In this document: piece by piece, positions 1 through 8,407 of the stretch
Position numbering within the stretch: the first letter of the stretch is position 1
Layout: every line of letters starts with the position of its first letter
Assembly (NCBI RefSeq): GCF_934643285.1
Contig: NZ_CAKUBT010000004.1
Coordinates: 62,001-126,000, forward strand
Direction of reading: 5' to 3'
DNA: 64,000 nt
Origin: an uncultured Ellagibacter sp.
GTDB taxonomy: Bacteria; Actinomycetota; Coriobacteriia; Coriobacteriales; Eggerthellaceae
Position numbers and translations under genes: made by a program
The notes under the pieces: model-generated
The model's database searches: none
The model's input: the letters and a program-made list of their open reading frames with translations, nothing else
What the model was told of the DNA's origin: nothing

Positions 1-571
1 TGCAGCGGCGCGATTGCACAACCGGGCTTTCCCAATCAAGGTAGTTCACCTGCAGCTGCACGAACTCCATCTCGGGATGGTCGGTGAGTATGCGATCGAG
101 CGTCTCGGGGCCGTCGTGCATGGAGAAGCCGACGTGGCGGATCAGGCCGTCCTGCTTGGCCTTCTGCGCGAAGTCCCACATCCCCCAATCGTCGAAGACC
201 TTCGTGCGCTTTCCGCCCACGTTGTGGAGCAGGTAGAAATCGATGTAGTCGGTTCCCAGCCGCTCAAGCGACGTGGGCAGATTCGACTTCGCCGTCTTCT
301 CGTCGGGGCACGCCCAGGCGAGACATTTCGTGGCGATGGTGTAGGACTCGCGCGGGTGGCGCGCGACGAGCGCTTCCCCGAGGGCCTTCTCGGATGCGCC
401 GTTGTGGTAGACGAACGCGGTATCGAAGTAGTTCCCGCCGCCGGCCAAGTAGGCATCGACCATCTGTTTGACGTGCTCGATATCGATTGCGGTGGGATCT
501 TTCGGGTCGGTCTGCGGCAGGCGCATGCAGCCGAAGCCAAGCTTCGACACGCGGGCGAAATCTGAGTTCAT
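1..571 (-). CDS. Aldo/keto reductase, C-terminus beyond the window
   Basis: NADPH-dependent oxidoreductase of the aldo/keto reductase superfamily (TIM barrel), cut by the window edge after about 190 residues. The start LGFGCMRLP, the catalytic Asp/Tyr region (YFDTAFVYHNGASEKALGEAL), the Lys in IATK and the His in FYLLHN are all present, as expected for the family tetrad. The start at 571 has a strong purine-rich ribosome site (GAGAGGAG, 7 nt upstream). Substrate cannot be told; these stand-alone anaerobe AKRs often sit with ferredoxin-type C-termini, which would lie outside the window. Confidence 0.9.
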   Translation of the reverse strand, partial: MNSDFARVSKLGFGCMRLPQTDPKDPTAIDIEHVKQMVDAYLAGGGNYFDTAFVYHNGASEKALGEALVARHPRESYTIATKCLAWACPDEKTAKSNLPTSLERLGTDYIDFYLLHNVGGKRTKVFDDWGMWDFAQKAKQDGLIRHVGFSMHDGPETLDRILTDHPEMEFVQLQVNYLDWESPVVQSRRC

Positions 572-673
572 GGGTGCTCCTCTCTCTGTGATGCACCCAT
601 GATAAAACCTCAAGCTCGCTTCAAGTCAAGAAAAACCGCGGGAATGCGGCGACCGCACGGAGAAATGCCCCCG

Positions 674-1381
674 CTATTCGGAGTCGAGCGCTCGTGCAAG
701 GATCTGCATGCGCGCTTCGACATCTTCGATGATGCGACTGCAATCCTTCAGCTCGCCGTAGGAATCGATGCCCTCGATCTCGCGTTTTGCCTTGTACTTC
801 AGGTCATGCTCGAGACTCGCCCAGAAGTCCATGGCGACGGTTCGCAGCTGAATCTCGACCGGCACCATCTGCTTGGAATCGAGGAAATACACGGGAATGC
901 GAACAATCACGTGCAAGCTGCGGTACCCGTTGGGCTTGGGGTTGGCGATATAGTCCTTGACCGTGACGATTTCCAGGTCGTCCTGACGTTGCAGCAGGTC
1001 GAACAGGTTGTACACGTCGCTAATATAGGAGCAGATCACGCGGATGCCCGCGATGTCCATGATGTACTTCTCGATGTTCTCGAGCGTGCGCTCCTTGCCG
1101 TAGCGGCCGATCTTCTCGATGATGCTCTCGGGGGTCTTCACGCGCGACTCAACATGATGGATAGGCGTGCGGTCTTTGCGCAGGTTCAGGTCCTGGTCGA
1201 GAATCTCGAAGCGGACAACCATCTCGCGCAGCGCGGCGCGGTAACGCTGGCTCAGTTCGCGAAGCTTCGCTCCCGCCTCGCGCACGAACTCGATGTCCTC
1301 ATCCGACATGTCCTTGCCGATCGTAAGCGACCACGTGTCCCTGTGGTCCTGCTCACTCAAAAGCTGCGCAGCGCTCGTCAT
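674..1381 (-). CDS. Small alarmone synthetase (RelQ-like (p)ppGpp synthetase)
   Basis: 235-residue single-domain RelA/SpoT-type nucleotidyltransferase. Such proteins transfer pyrophosphate from ATP to GDP/GTP to make (p)ppGpp in the cytosol. The conserved stretches are visible: the basic RIHHVESRVK-like region (positions about 70-80), DIAGIRVICSYISDVY, the PNGYRSLHV motif and EIQLRTVAMDFWASLEH. There is no HD hydrolase domain and no TGS/ACT regulatory region, so it is a small alarmone synthetase rather than full-length Rel. It starts one base after the mazG stop, so the two are co-transcribed. Pairing with a house-cleaning NTP pyrophosphatase suits nucleotide-pool control. Confidence 0.92.
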   Translation of the reverse strand: MTSAAQLLSEQDHRDTWSLTIGKDMSDEDIEFVREAGAKLRELSQRYRAALREMVVRFEILDQDLNLRKDRTPIHHVESRVKTPESIIEKIGRYGKERTLENIEKYIMDIAGIRVICSYISDVYNLFDLLQRQDDLEIVTVKDYIANPKPNGYRSLHVIVRIPVYFLDSKQMVPVEIQLRTVAMDFWASLEHDLKYKAKREIEGIDSYGELKDCSRIIEDVEARMQILARALDSE

Positions 1382-1382
1382 C

Positions 1383-2336
1383 TTATCTCCCCTTCACTTC
1401 GCCCCAGAGCTCATTTTGCTCCAAGGTCGAGAAATCTTGCATACGTCTCCCCTGTTCGGAGGCTATTTCCTCCATCGCTGCCCAGCGGGCGCGGAACTTC
1501 GCGTTCGAGGCGCGAAGGGCGCTTTCGGCGTCGATTCCCATGCGCCTGCCTACGTTGACCAGGGCGAAAAGCACATCGCCGAACTCCATCTCCGCCGCCT
1601 CGGCACGACGAGCCGCCTCCTTTTCGTCAAGGCCGAACTCGCCCGCCACGGAGGTGTCGATCTTGCCGTTGGCGGCATGCGGGGCAGCGGTATACGCCTC
1701 GATGAGCTCGGATTTCTCCTCGGCAACCTTGTCCCACACGTCCTCGATGGAATCCCATTCGAAGCCCACGGCGGCAGCCTTGCGGGAAATCTTCTGCGCC
1801 TCCATGAGCGCGGGGAAGGTGCGTGGCACGCCGTCGAGCAGGCCCTCGGGTTCACCTGCGCCCGAGCCGTCGGCGTCGCCTGTCGCCTGCCGCTCCGCAA
1901 GTTTCACCTGGTCCCACACATCAAGCACCTCGCTCGCGTTGGAGGCCTCGACACTGCCGAACACATGCGGATGGCGGCGCACCATCTTCGCGTTCACGTC
2001 GGCGCACACGTCGTCGATCGAGAACTCCCCCGCATCGGCGGCGATCTGGCTTTGAAGAACTACCTGCAAAAGCACGTCGCCAAGCTCTTCGCGCAGGTGG
2101 GCGACGTCCTCTTCCTCGATTGCGCAAACGGCCTCGTAGGCTTCCTCTATCATGTTGTGGGAAATCGATACGTGCGTCTGCTCGCGATCCCATGGACAGC
2201 CGTCCGGGGCCCGGAGGGCCGAAATCGTGGCGACGAACTGGTTGAACGATGGATGATCAGTCGGATTTCCGTATCGGTCGAGCGCACTGTCGGGTGCATT
2301 GACGCCCGATTCGGCGGCATTGTCTTCGTGTGACAC
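1383..2336 (-). CDS. mazG: MazG family nucleoside triphosphate pyrophosphohydrolase
   Basis: Hydrolyses (d)NTPs to NMP and PPi. MazG's two all-alpha domains are visible: the first with EEAYEAVCAIEEED and REELGDVLLQ (the EExxE/ExxD metal ligands), the second with KSELIEAY and MEFGDVLFALVNVGRRMGID. Between them is an acidic, Gly/Ser-rich linker. I prefer a GTG start at 2336, which has AAAGGGG just upstream. An in-frame ATG at 2378 exists but has no usable ribosome site. The gene is followed one base later by the small alarmone synthetase, indicating one transcript. Confidence 0.9.
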   Translation of the reverse strand: MSHEDNAAESGVNAPDSALDRYGNPTDHPSFNQFVATISALRAPDGCPWDREQTHVSISHNMIEEAYEAVCAIEEEDVAHLREELGDVLLQVVLQSQIAADAGEFSIDDVCADVNAKMVRRHPHVFGSVEASNASEVLDVWDQVKLAERQATGDADGSGAGEPEGLLDGVPRTFPALMEAQKISRKAAAVGFEWDSIEDVWDKVAEEKSELIEAYTAAPHAANGKIDTSVAGEFGLDEKEAARRAEAAEMEFGDVLFALVNVGRRMGIDAESALRASNAKFRARWAAMEEIASEQGRRMQDFSTLEQNELWGEVKGR

Positions 2337-2516
2337 TGTTCCCCTTTTCTTTCCTTGAGAATACGAGTATACCCGCATTCCCCATGCAATCCCATACCGT
2401 CACCGATTCCGTTGATGAATCGCTAAACTGCCTAACAACCCGCACGCGTTCGCGCCGGGCATCACCGGGACGCAAGGCGCTATACTACGAAGACCGACCA
2501 CAAGGAAAGCGACTCC

Positions 2517-3371
2517 ATGATAGAACCAACACGTGCAGCGTTCCTGCTGATAGACATGCAAAACGGCTTCATCGACCCCACAAGCGCCCTATGCGTTGCG
2601 GGCGCCGCGGACACGGTGCCGGCCTGCGCCCACGCCCTCGATTTCGCGCGCTCAATCGGGATGAGCATCTTCCATATCCGCCGCATCTACAGCGCCGACG
2701 GCGCGAACGTGGAGCCCGTGCGCTATCGGCAATGGTGCGACGGAGGGCGCCCGCTTTCCCCTGCAAGCGAAGACGAGAGCTCGCTCAACTGGCCCGACCT
2801 GCTGACGCCCGCAGACGGCGACCGAGTGATGGTGAAACCGCGCTTCTCGGCGTTCTTCGACACGCAGCTTGACGACGTTCTCTCACGCGAAGGCATAAGC
2901 ACCGTGGTGCTTGCGGGCACAACGACTCCGAACTGCGTGCGCTCGACCTGCTATGACGCGCTTTCCCTGAACTACAACGTCGTCATCTTGGAGGACGCCA
3001 CCTCCTCGCGCACGCCCGAGGTGCAGCGCGCGAACATCGAGGACATGGCCTATATCGGCGCGCACATCATGAGCGTTGTGGAATTCCTCGAGCAGGGGCT
3101 CTCCCAGGTGCGGGACATCGCAGGCGACACGGCGCGCGCAATCGAAGCAGAGTACTACGCAGGCGGCAGCGCGCAAGGCCAAGTCGATCGGACGACAGGC
3201 GCGGCCGCTCCCTGCAGCGCCCCCGCATCGGGCTCCCACCCCCGCACGATCGACTCCCGCACGCTCGGTTCCCGCACGTTGGCGCCAACGGGCACGACCG
3301 CACCGCCCGCGACGCGCGCTTCGTCCGACGCCCGCGAACTTCCCGCAATGCGCGCCCCGAGGGGGATTTAG
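2517..3371 (+). CDS. Isochorismatase-family cysteine hydrolase with a low-complexity tail
   Basis: Cytosolic cysteine hydrolase of the isochorismatase/nicotinamidase fold. The family's Asp-Lys-Cys triad is D13 (LLIDMQNGF), K107 (VMVKPRFSAF) and C140 (TTTPNCVRST), so it is probably active; the true substrate is unknown. The catalytic domain ends near residue 215. The remaining ~70 residues are Ser/Thr/Arg/Ala/Pro-rich and come from imperfect nucleotide repeats (units such as TCCCGCACG near 3240-3290) plus a 14-base palindrome, so the tail looks like a later addition. The start has AAGGAAAG upstream. The gene lies 6 bases ahead of the TrmH-type gene and is likely co-transcribed with it. Confidence 0.88.
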   Translation: MIEPTRAAFLLIDMQNGFIDPTSALCVAGAADTVPACAHALDFARSIGMSIFHIRRIYSADGANVEPVRYRQWCDGGRPLSPASEDESSLNWPDLLTPADGDRVMVKPRFSAFFDTQLDDVLSREGISTVVLAGTTTPNCVRSTCYDALSLNYNVVILEDATSSRTPEVQRANIEDMAYIGAHIMSVVEFLEQGLSQVRDIAGDTARAIEAEYYAGGSAQGQVDRTTGAAAPCSAPASGSHPRTIDSRTLGSRTLAPTGTTAPPATRASSDARELPAMRAPRGI

Positions 3372-3377
3372 GCCATC

Positions 3378-4214
3378 ATGATTGCGAGAATCGACACGCT
3401 TGAGGACGAGCGCCTCGACGCCTACGCACGGCTCACCGAAGCGCAGCTGCGCAACAAACTCGAGCCCGAAAAGGGCATCTTCATCGCCGAGTCGGGCAAG
3501 GTTATCGAGCGGGCCCTCGAAGGGGGAATGCAACCGTTGTCGCTGCTCATGGAGGAGAAATGGCTGCCCTCCATGGCGAGCATCGTCGAGCGCATCGAGC
3601 AAGTCGACCCCACCATCCCCGTGTTCGTCGCTCCCCATGATGAGCTGCAGAAACTCTGCGGATTCGAGCTGACGCGCGGCGCCTTGGGAGCCTTTCGCCG
3701 ACCGCGCCCGAAAAGCGTCGCCGAGGCGTGCGAGGGCGCGCGCGTCATCGCGGTTTTGGAAGATATCACGAACCACACGAACGTCGGAGCGATCTTCCGC
3801 TCGGCAGCGGCGCTTGGGGTCGACGCCGTGCTGATCACGCCGGCATGCTACGACCCGCTCTACCGTCGCGCGGTGCGCGTGTCGATGGGCACCGTGTTTC
3901 AGATTCCCTGGGCGCGCATCGGGGAAGACGCCCACGATTGGGCACAAACCGGCATCCCCTTGCTCCACGAGCTCGGCTTCACCACAGCAGCGCTCGCGCT
4001 TTCCGACAACTCGGTGAGCTTGCGCGACGAGAGGCTAAAGGAATGCGAGAAGATCGCACTCGTACTGGGCACGGAAGGCGACGGCCTGGCGGAAAGCACC
4101 ATCGCACGATGCGATTACACGGTGAAGATTCCCATGTATCACCAGGTAGATTCCTTGAACGTCGCCGCAGCAAGCGCAGTCGCGTTTTGGGAGCTTGTGG
4201 TTCCGGCGGTCTGA
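3378..4214 (+). CDS. TrmH/SpoU family RNA 2'-O-methyltransferase
   Basis: SPOUT-class, SAM-dependent 2'-O-ribose methyltransferase for tRNA or rRNA. The three knot motifs are visible: NHTNVGAIFRSA (motif 1, catalytic Arg), LVLGTEGDGL (motif 2) and IPMYHQVDSLNVAAASA (motif 3). An N-terminal RNA-binding-like region of about 110 residues precedes the SPOUT domain. The 278-residue length suits the TrmH/RlmB group, but the modified nucleotide cannot be assigned. The gene follows the cysteine hydrolase by 6 bases. Confidence 0.9.
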   Translation: MIARIDTLEDERLDAYARLTEAQLRNKLEPEKGIFIAESGKVIERALEGGMQPLSLLMEEKWLPSMASIVERIEQVDPTIPVFVAPHDELQKLCGFELTRGALGAFRRPRPKSVAEACEGARVIAVLEDITNHTNVGAIFRSAAALGVDAVLITPACYDPLYRRAVRVSMGTVFQIPWARIGEDAHDWAQTGIPLLHELGFTTAALALSDNSVSLRDERLKECEKIALVLGTEGDGLAESTIARCDYTVKIPMYHQVDSLNVAAASAVAFWELVVPAV

Positions 4215-4240
4215 GGACCGACGGAACGGGCCGACGCTGC

Positions 4241-4339
4241 GCGAGGCTCTGGCGGCACAGCTGGCGTTCCAAAGTTTTCTCGCGTACCGAAGTACGCTTT
4301 GAACTCTTTTCACGCCATCCTCACTCGTCAGAGCCTCGC
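4241..4339. repeat. Nested inverted repeats between convergent genes
   Basis: The arms at 4241-4254 and 4326-4339 are 14-base inverted repeats with one mismatch. Inside lies a perfect 6-bp stem with a CGAA loop (4282-4297), followed on the plus strand by TTTG. The region separates two convergent genes (ends at 4214 and 4428). It may terminate the plus-strand transcript or be an interspersed palindromic element. There is no ORF with a ribosome site. Confidence 0.5.
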
Positions 4340-4427
4340 TCGCTGACTTCAAGGCGAGGCGGGAGATGGAAAACTTCTCGACGCCCCTAAGCGAGACGGG
4401 AGACGGCAAATCGCCCGCCCAGTTTTT

Positions 4428-5342
4428 CTAGTTGTCGATTTCCTCGCGAGGATCGTGCAGGTCGTTGGGAGGAACGCGCACTTCGTCCCATCCCATCTCC
4501 TTGAGCGCCTGGGCCGTGCGCCACGGCGGCGTGACGTCGTCGTATTGCGCGCAGTAGTTGAGCGCCTCGACGAGCGTGATGTTGTGCATGAGGTCGGCCA
4601 TCGTGTCCACGTCGGGAATAGGCGGCAGGTAAAGCGCAGGGAGCCCCTGCTTTCGCGCCTTGTCGATATAGGCGGGAAGCACCGTGAGGCCCTCCTGGTT
4701 GTAGAACACGCCCGAATGGTCGAAGTTGGTCTCGCGCGTCCAACCGATTACCGACACGCCCATCTCCTGGTCGGGAGCGAGCACAATGCCGCCACTCACA
4801 ACCCCGTCGAGCTTGTGGAGTGCGTCGAACCCTGCGCGCACATCGGCCTTGGTGAGCGCAGGCATATCGGCGCCCATAGAAAGGATGCAATCAGCGCCGC
4901 GTTCCCACGTCTTCTCGAACGCCTGGTTGTAATGTTCGTCGAAACTTGCACCCTCGTCGCAGAGAAACACCAGCTCGCGCGGCCATTGCCCCGCATCGGA
5001 GAACAGCTTGCGCATCACCTCGACGTTTTTTTCGGGTGTCGTCGAGATGATCATCTCGTACTCATCGCGCACCGCTTCCTCGCCCGCGGCGAGCGCTTCC
5101 CGTGCCCGCTCGGCACTTTCGCGTTCCAAATCGGCCATCGCCGCGCAGCAGATTTCCACCACGTCGAAGAGCATGCAGTGGTAGAGTCCCGAGGCGACTT
5201 CGGGCTGGAACACACCGTCTTTCAGCACGGTCAGGCGGGTTTTCACCAAACCCGGGATCGGCGGCTTGCTGAACAAAAGGAGCGCGTTTTTGCGCACGCG
5301 CTCCTTTTCCATGCCGCCCTGCTCGCTTTTCGATTCGCTCAC
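4428..5342 (-). CDS. DUF2064/TIGR04282-type nucleotidyltransferase-fold protein
   Basis: 304-residue cytosolic protein with a CofC/MobA-like glycosyl/nucleotidyltransferase fold. The N-terminal LLLFSKPPIPGLVKTRL matches the KxPxPGxVKTRL signature of the DUF2064 (formerly 'rSAM/selenodomain-associated transferase 1', also called arsenosugar-type glycosyltransferase) family. DCILSMGADMPALTKADV is the DxP-like metal/substrate motif. It starts at a GTG with AAGGAG 8 nt upstream. UspA lies 27 bases upstream and may be co-transcribed. Its normal partners (arsenosugar-type rSAM proteins) are not next to it here, so the substrate is unknown. Confidence 0.75.
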   Translation of the reverse strand: MSESKSEQGGMEKERVRKNALLLFSKPPIPGLVKTRLTVLKDGVFQPEVASGLYHCMLFDVVEICCAAMADLERESAERAREALAAGEEAVRDEYEMIISTTPEKNVEVMRKLFSDAGQWPRELVFLCDEGASFDEHYNQAFEKTWERGADCILSMGADMPALTKADVRAGFDALHKLDGVVSGGIVLAPDQEMGVSVIGWTRETNFDHSGVFYNQEGLTVLPAYIDKARKQGLPALYLPPIPDVDTMADLMHNITLVEALNYCAQYDDVTPPWRTAQALKEMGWDEVRVPPNDLHDPREEIDN

Positions 5343-5369
5343 AGAACGCTCCTTGTTTCGAAGTATGGC

Positions 5370-5798
5370 TTACTTGGCGATGAGCACTGGCACCGACGAG
5401 CCGTGCAGCACCTTGTGGCTGACGCTGCCCATGTACTCCTTCATGCCCGAAAGCCCGCGGTTGCCGATGACGACAAGATCGTAGTCGCCCTGATCGATCA
5501 GCTTCACGATCTCGGTAGCGGGGTTCGTTCCCGTGATGAGCAGCGGGTTCAGACGATCAGCTGCATCCTCGTGAGCGTCGACCAGCCTTTCGAGCAGCGA
5601 TTTCCCATCGTTCATCATCATTTCCAAGATGGAGCGGAAGCTCGTCATCTGGGAATCGTCGAGCAAGGGAATCGGCACCACGTACACCAAGTCGATGACA
5701 GCATCGGAGTTGTTCTCGGTCACGCTGATCGCAAGCTCCAATGCCTTGCGACCGCCGTCAGTTGCATCCACCGCAGCGAGCACTTTGTTCATAGACAT
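5370..5798 (-). CDS. Universal stress protein, UspA family
   Basis: 142-residue Usp-fold protein. The family's ATP-binding signature is visible: an early Asp (LAAVDATDGG), then a G-2x-G-9x-G(S/T)-type end (VVIGNRGLSGMKEYMGSVSHKVL). It therefore probably binds ATP. Known family members protect cells under stress and starvation; no specific role can be inferred. The start has GGAAGGAG 8 nt upstream. It stands just ahead of the DUF2064 gene on the same strand. Confidence 0.92.
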   Translation of the reverse strand: MSMNKVLAAVDATDGGRKALELAISVTENNSDAVIDLVYVVPIPLLDDSQMTSFRSILEMMMNDGKSLLERLVDAHEDAADRLNPLLITGTNPATEIVKLIDQGDYDLVVIGNRGLSGMKEYMGSVSHKVLHGSSVPVLIAK

Positions 5799-5908
5799 AA
5801 CGCGCTCCTTCCTCCCTGCACCCTTCGGGCGCCGGGTTGCCGTTGCAAACTGTCAATCACTGCAAGAAAGTATAACACCACGCGGGAAAGCGTCGCCGAG
5901 GAGCTTCG

Positions 5909-7285
5909 CTAGAGAAACTCCACCTCGATGATGTCGCCTGCCGCGGGAGGCTCGATGCCGGGGCCCATGCCCATCATGGTGAAAGCGTTCGCTCCCCATG
6001 CCGTCTTCGACCCAGGGCGACCGTCGATCGGCGTCGCCTCGAGCACGCCGTCGGCGCTCGGCTCCACGCGGAGAGGACGGATGCCGAAGAACTCCGGTTC
6101 TCCCGGCGCATGGTCGGGATGCTCGCGCGGGCGCTCCTCACCAGCAGGTTTGCCGTTCTTCGCGCCCGGGCCGTGCTTCGGGGCCGGGAACGCCTCGGTC
6201 AAGCGGGCCGCCGTCTTCGGCACGATGGGATCAAGCCCCAAATACTTGCGCATAAGCGGACGCAGGTAGAAGTCGAGGGTGAACGACGCGCCGCCCGAAG
6301 GACCGGAGATGCCCACGATGGGCACGTTGTCGACGACGGCGTAGGAGCTGTGATGCCCCGGGCCATGGTTCGTCTGATGGCAGATCATGCGACCCATCTC
6401 GTCCATGACCTCGCACGACCAGTCGTCCGAGCCTTTCGAGGAGCCCGCGTTCAGAACGACGATGTCGGCAACTTCGCATGCGCGCTTGATGGCGGCCTCG
6501 ATTTCGGGGCGCTCGTCGCACACGATGTCGAAGGGAACGAACTGCCCGCCCCACGCTTCCACCTTCGCGCGCACGAGGATGCTGTTCGTCTCGAAGTTGC
6601 GGCCGCGGGCGGCGAACTGGTCGACGCGCGTCGGATCGAGGGGAATACCTGCAGGAACGAGCTCGTTGCCCGTGGGGATGAAGGCCACGCGAGGCTTGCG
6701 GACCACGGGAACCACGGCATTGTCGCCCGTTCCCATGCGCGCCGCGACGTCGGGCGTCACGACCGTGCCGGCAGTCGCGAGGACATCGCCGCGCTTCATG
6801 GTCGAGCCCGCAGGACGCGTACCCGCACCCTGCTTCGAGGGAGCGGCGTCGATGGTCACGTGCTGCTGGTCTTCCGACACCTGCACGTGCTCGATGACGA
6901 TGGCGGTGTCGAACCCTTCGGGCATCGCGACGCCCGTGTTCGCGAACTGCCAATCCACCCCGCGGACCCATGCGCCCGTGTCGGGAAGCTCGCCTTCCGC
7001 AAGGTTCTCGAAATCGGACCAGTGCAGGGCGATCGAGTCCATCGCGCACGTGAGCGCGGAGGGCATGTCGCACCGAGAGACCACGTCATAGGCGAGCACG
7101 CGCCCCACCGAATCGGCAAGCGCCACCTGCTCGCAGCATTTGCGAGCAACCTCGCTGCTGTGCAAATCCTCGCCCGCGGCGATGTTCGCCCACCCGAAAC
7201 CTGCAGGTGCCGCATCCATGGCCTCGAGCATCGACGAGACCGCCTGCTCACGAGAGAGCTGGATATGCTGGGAATGATCTCTCAT
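5909..7285 (-). CDS. moeA: MoeA-like molybdopterin biosynthesis protein
   Basis: MoeA inserts molybdate into adenylylated molybdopterin. The 458-residue protein shows the MoeA layout: N-terminal domain I/II (SREQAVSSML, LADSVGRVLAYDV, CDMPSAL, A.DSIAL), the central MoCF_biosynth domain (PRVAFIPTGNELV, NAGSSKGSDDW, GISGPSGGASFTLDFYLRP) and a C-terminal domain carrying an extra Lys/Pro/Gly-rich insert of about 45 residues (positions about 360-405). SSKGSDD replaces the usual GGVSVGDYD loop, as in MoeA-like paralogues, so its exact role among several Moco genes may differ. AGGAGG lies 5 nt before the start. Confidence 0.85.
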   Translation of the reverse strand: MRDHSQHIQLSREQAVSSMLEAMDAAPAGFGWANIAAGEDLHSSEVARKCCEQVALADSVGRVLAYDVVSRCDMPSALTCAMDSIALHWSDFENLAEGELPDTGAWVRGVDWQFANTGVAMPEGFDTAIVIEHVQVSEDQQHVTIDAAPSKQGAGTRPAGSTMKRGDVLATAGTVVTPDVAARMGTGDNAVVPVVRKPRVAFIPTGNELVPAGIPLDPTRVDQFAARGRNFETNSILVRAKVEAWGGQFVPFDIVCDERPEIEAAIKRACEVADIVVLNAGSSKGSDDWSCEVMDEMGRMICHQTNHGPGHHSSYAVVDNVPIVGISGPSGGASFTLDFYLRPLMRKYLGLDPIVPKTAARLTEAFPAPKHGPGAKNGKPAGEERPREHPDHAPGEPEFFGIRPLRVEPSADGVLEATPIDGRPGSKTAWGANAFTMMGMGPGIEPPAAGDIIEVEFL

Positions 7286-7370
7286 AGTTCCTCCTGTTCA
7301 TGTGCCGCAGCACAAGCTTGCGACGATTATCGCGTACGCTCCATTATAGTGAATGACGAATAGAATCGGG

Positions 7371-7410
7371 CGAAAAGAAAGCCCGCCGAGAATCAATCTT
7401 CCCGACGGGC
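7371..7410 (-). terminator. Rho-independent terminator after the ACT gene
   Basis: A GC-rich stem spans 7381-7410 (9-bp arms with one G-T pair). On the minus strand it is followed by TTTCTTTT, so it terminates the ACT-domain gene that ends at 7476. Confidence 0.75.
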
Positions 7411-7475
7411 GATATGGCCGCAATGTGGCGTAGTGTGGGTTGAAGCTAAGCGAACCCCAGCTCAGGTGTCGTTTT

Positions 7476-7745
7476 CTAAATCTTGTACATGTACTGGAAG
7501 ACGTCTTCGCGCTGGATGATGATCTGCACGCCGAGATCTTCCCCGACCGCCTTGAGCTTGTCCTGCACGGTGTCGAAGTCGGCCTTTTCCGTATCGAGCG
7601 TGGTGAGCATCGTCATCGAGAAGATGTCGTTTAGGATGGTCTGGCTGATATCGTCGATGTTCGCGCCGCATTCCGCAAGCGCCACCGCCACCGCCGCGAC
7701 GATGCCGCTGCGGTCCTTGCCCAGAACAGAGATAACGCACTTCAT
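7476..7745 (-). CDS. ACT-domain protein (UPF0237 family)
   Basis: 89-residue protein consisting of two ACT-like halves. The first begins KCVISVLGKDRSGIVAAVA, the usual start of the UPF0237/glycine-cleavage-repressor-like family. ACT domains bind small ligands, often amino acids, so a sensing role is likely. I choose the ATG at 7745 because GAAAGGTG sits 6 nt upstream. An ATG five codons earlier lacks a ribosome site. It is separately terminated at 7371-7410. Confidence 0.88.
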   Translation of the reverse strand: MKCVISVLGKDRSGIVAAVAVALAECGANIDDISQTILNDIFSMTMLTTLDTEKADFDTVQDKLKAVGEDLGVQIIIQREDVFQYMYKI

Positions 7746-7819
7746 GGTTGCACCTTTCATCCGTTTCTTGTGATTCCCATACTACCCGATTCGCCCGCCG
7801 GCAGCGACGCGCGCTGCGC

Positions 7820-8401
7820 CTAGCGAGCGTCGCGAAGGATAAGCGACATGGCCTCGCTGCGGGAAGCGCGCGAAGCAGGCGTCGAACCCGCGAACACGCC
7901 GCGCACTGCGCTCGTGACCGTGCGGCTGCCCGGCTTCTTCACGCCGCGCATGCTCATGCACATGTGCTCGGCCTCGAGCACCACGATGACGCCCTGCGGG
8001 TGGAGCTGTTCCACCAGGGTGTCGGCGATCTGCCCGGTCAGGCGCTCCTGCACCTGCGGGCGCTTCGCGAACACCTCCACGAGGCGCGCGAGCTTCGAGA
8101 GCCCGCACACGCGGCCGTCCGCAGCGGGGATGTAGCCGATGTGCGCCTTGCCGAAGAAGGGCACAAGATGATGCTCGCACATCGAGTAGAAGGAGATGTC
8201 GCGAACGAGGACCATCTCGTTGCAGTGCTCGTCGAAGGTCTTCTCGAAGTGGACAGCGGGATCTTGCGCGAGCCCCGCGAACACCTCTTCGTACATGCGC
8301 GCCACGCGGGCAGGCGTCTCGCGCAGCCCTTCGCGATTGGGGTCCTCGCCGACGCCTTCGAGAATGAGGCGCACGCCTTCTTCGATTTTCCGAGTATCCA
8401 T
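7820..8401 (-). CDS. folE: GTP cyclohydrolase I
   Basis: Converts GTP to 7,8-dihydroneopterin triphosphate, the first step of tetrahydrofolate (or queuosine) synthesis. The 193-residue length is typical. Signature stretches are present: DPNREGLRETPARVARMYEE, the zinc/catalytic SMCEHHLVPF, GKAHIGYIP, LSKLARLVEVFAKRPQVQERLT and the C-terminal zinc Cys region LEAEHMCMSMRGVKKPGS. It begins 6 bases after the xth stop, with GAGG overlapping that stop region as ribosome site, so the two form an operon. Confidence 0.96.
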   Translation of the reverse strand: MDTRKIEEGVRLILEGVGEDPNREGLRETPARVARMYEEVFAGLAQDPAVHFEKTFDEHCNEMVLVRDISFYSMCEHHLVPFFGKAHIGYIPAADGRVCGLSKLARLVEVFAKRPQVQERLTGQIADTLVEQLHPQGVIVVLEAEHMCMSMRGVKKPGSRTVTSAVRGVFAGSTPASRASRSEAMSLILRDAR

Positions 8402-8407
8402 AGGCTG

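Noticed and set aside
4428..5342. Linking the DUF2064/TIGR04282 gene with the ArsM-like gene as an arsenosugar pathway
   Set aside because: The two genes are more than 43 kb apart, do not share the promoter motif, and no ArsS-type radical SAM protein is visible.
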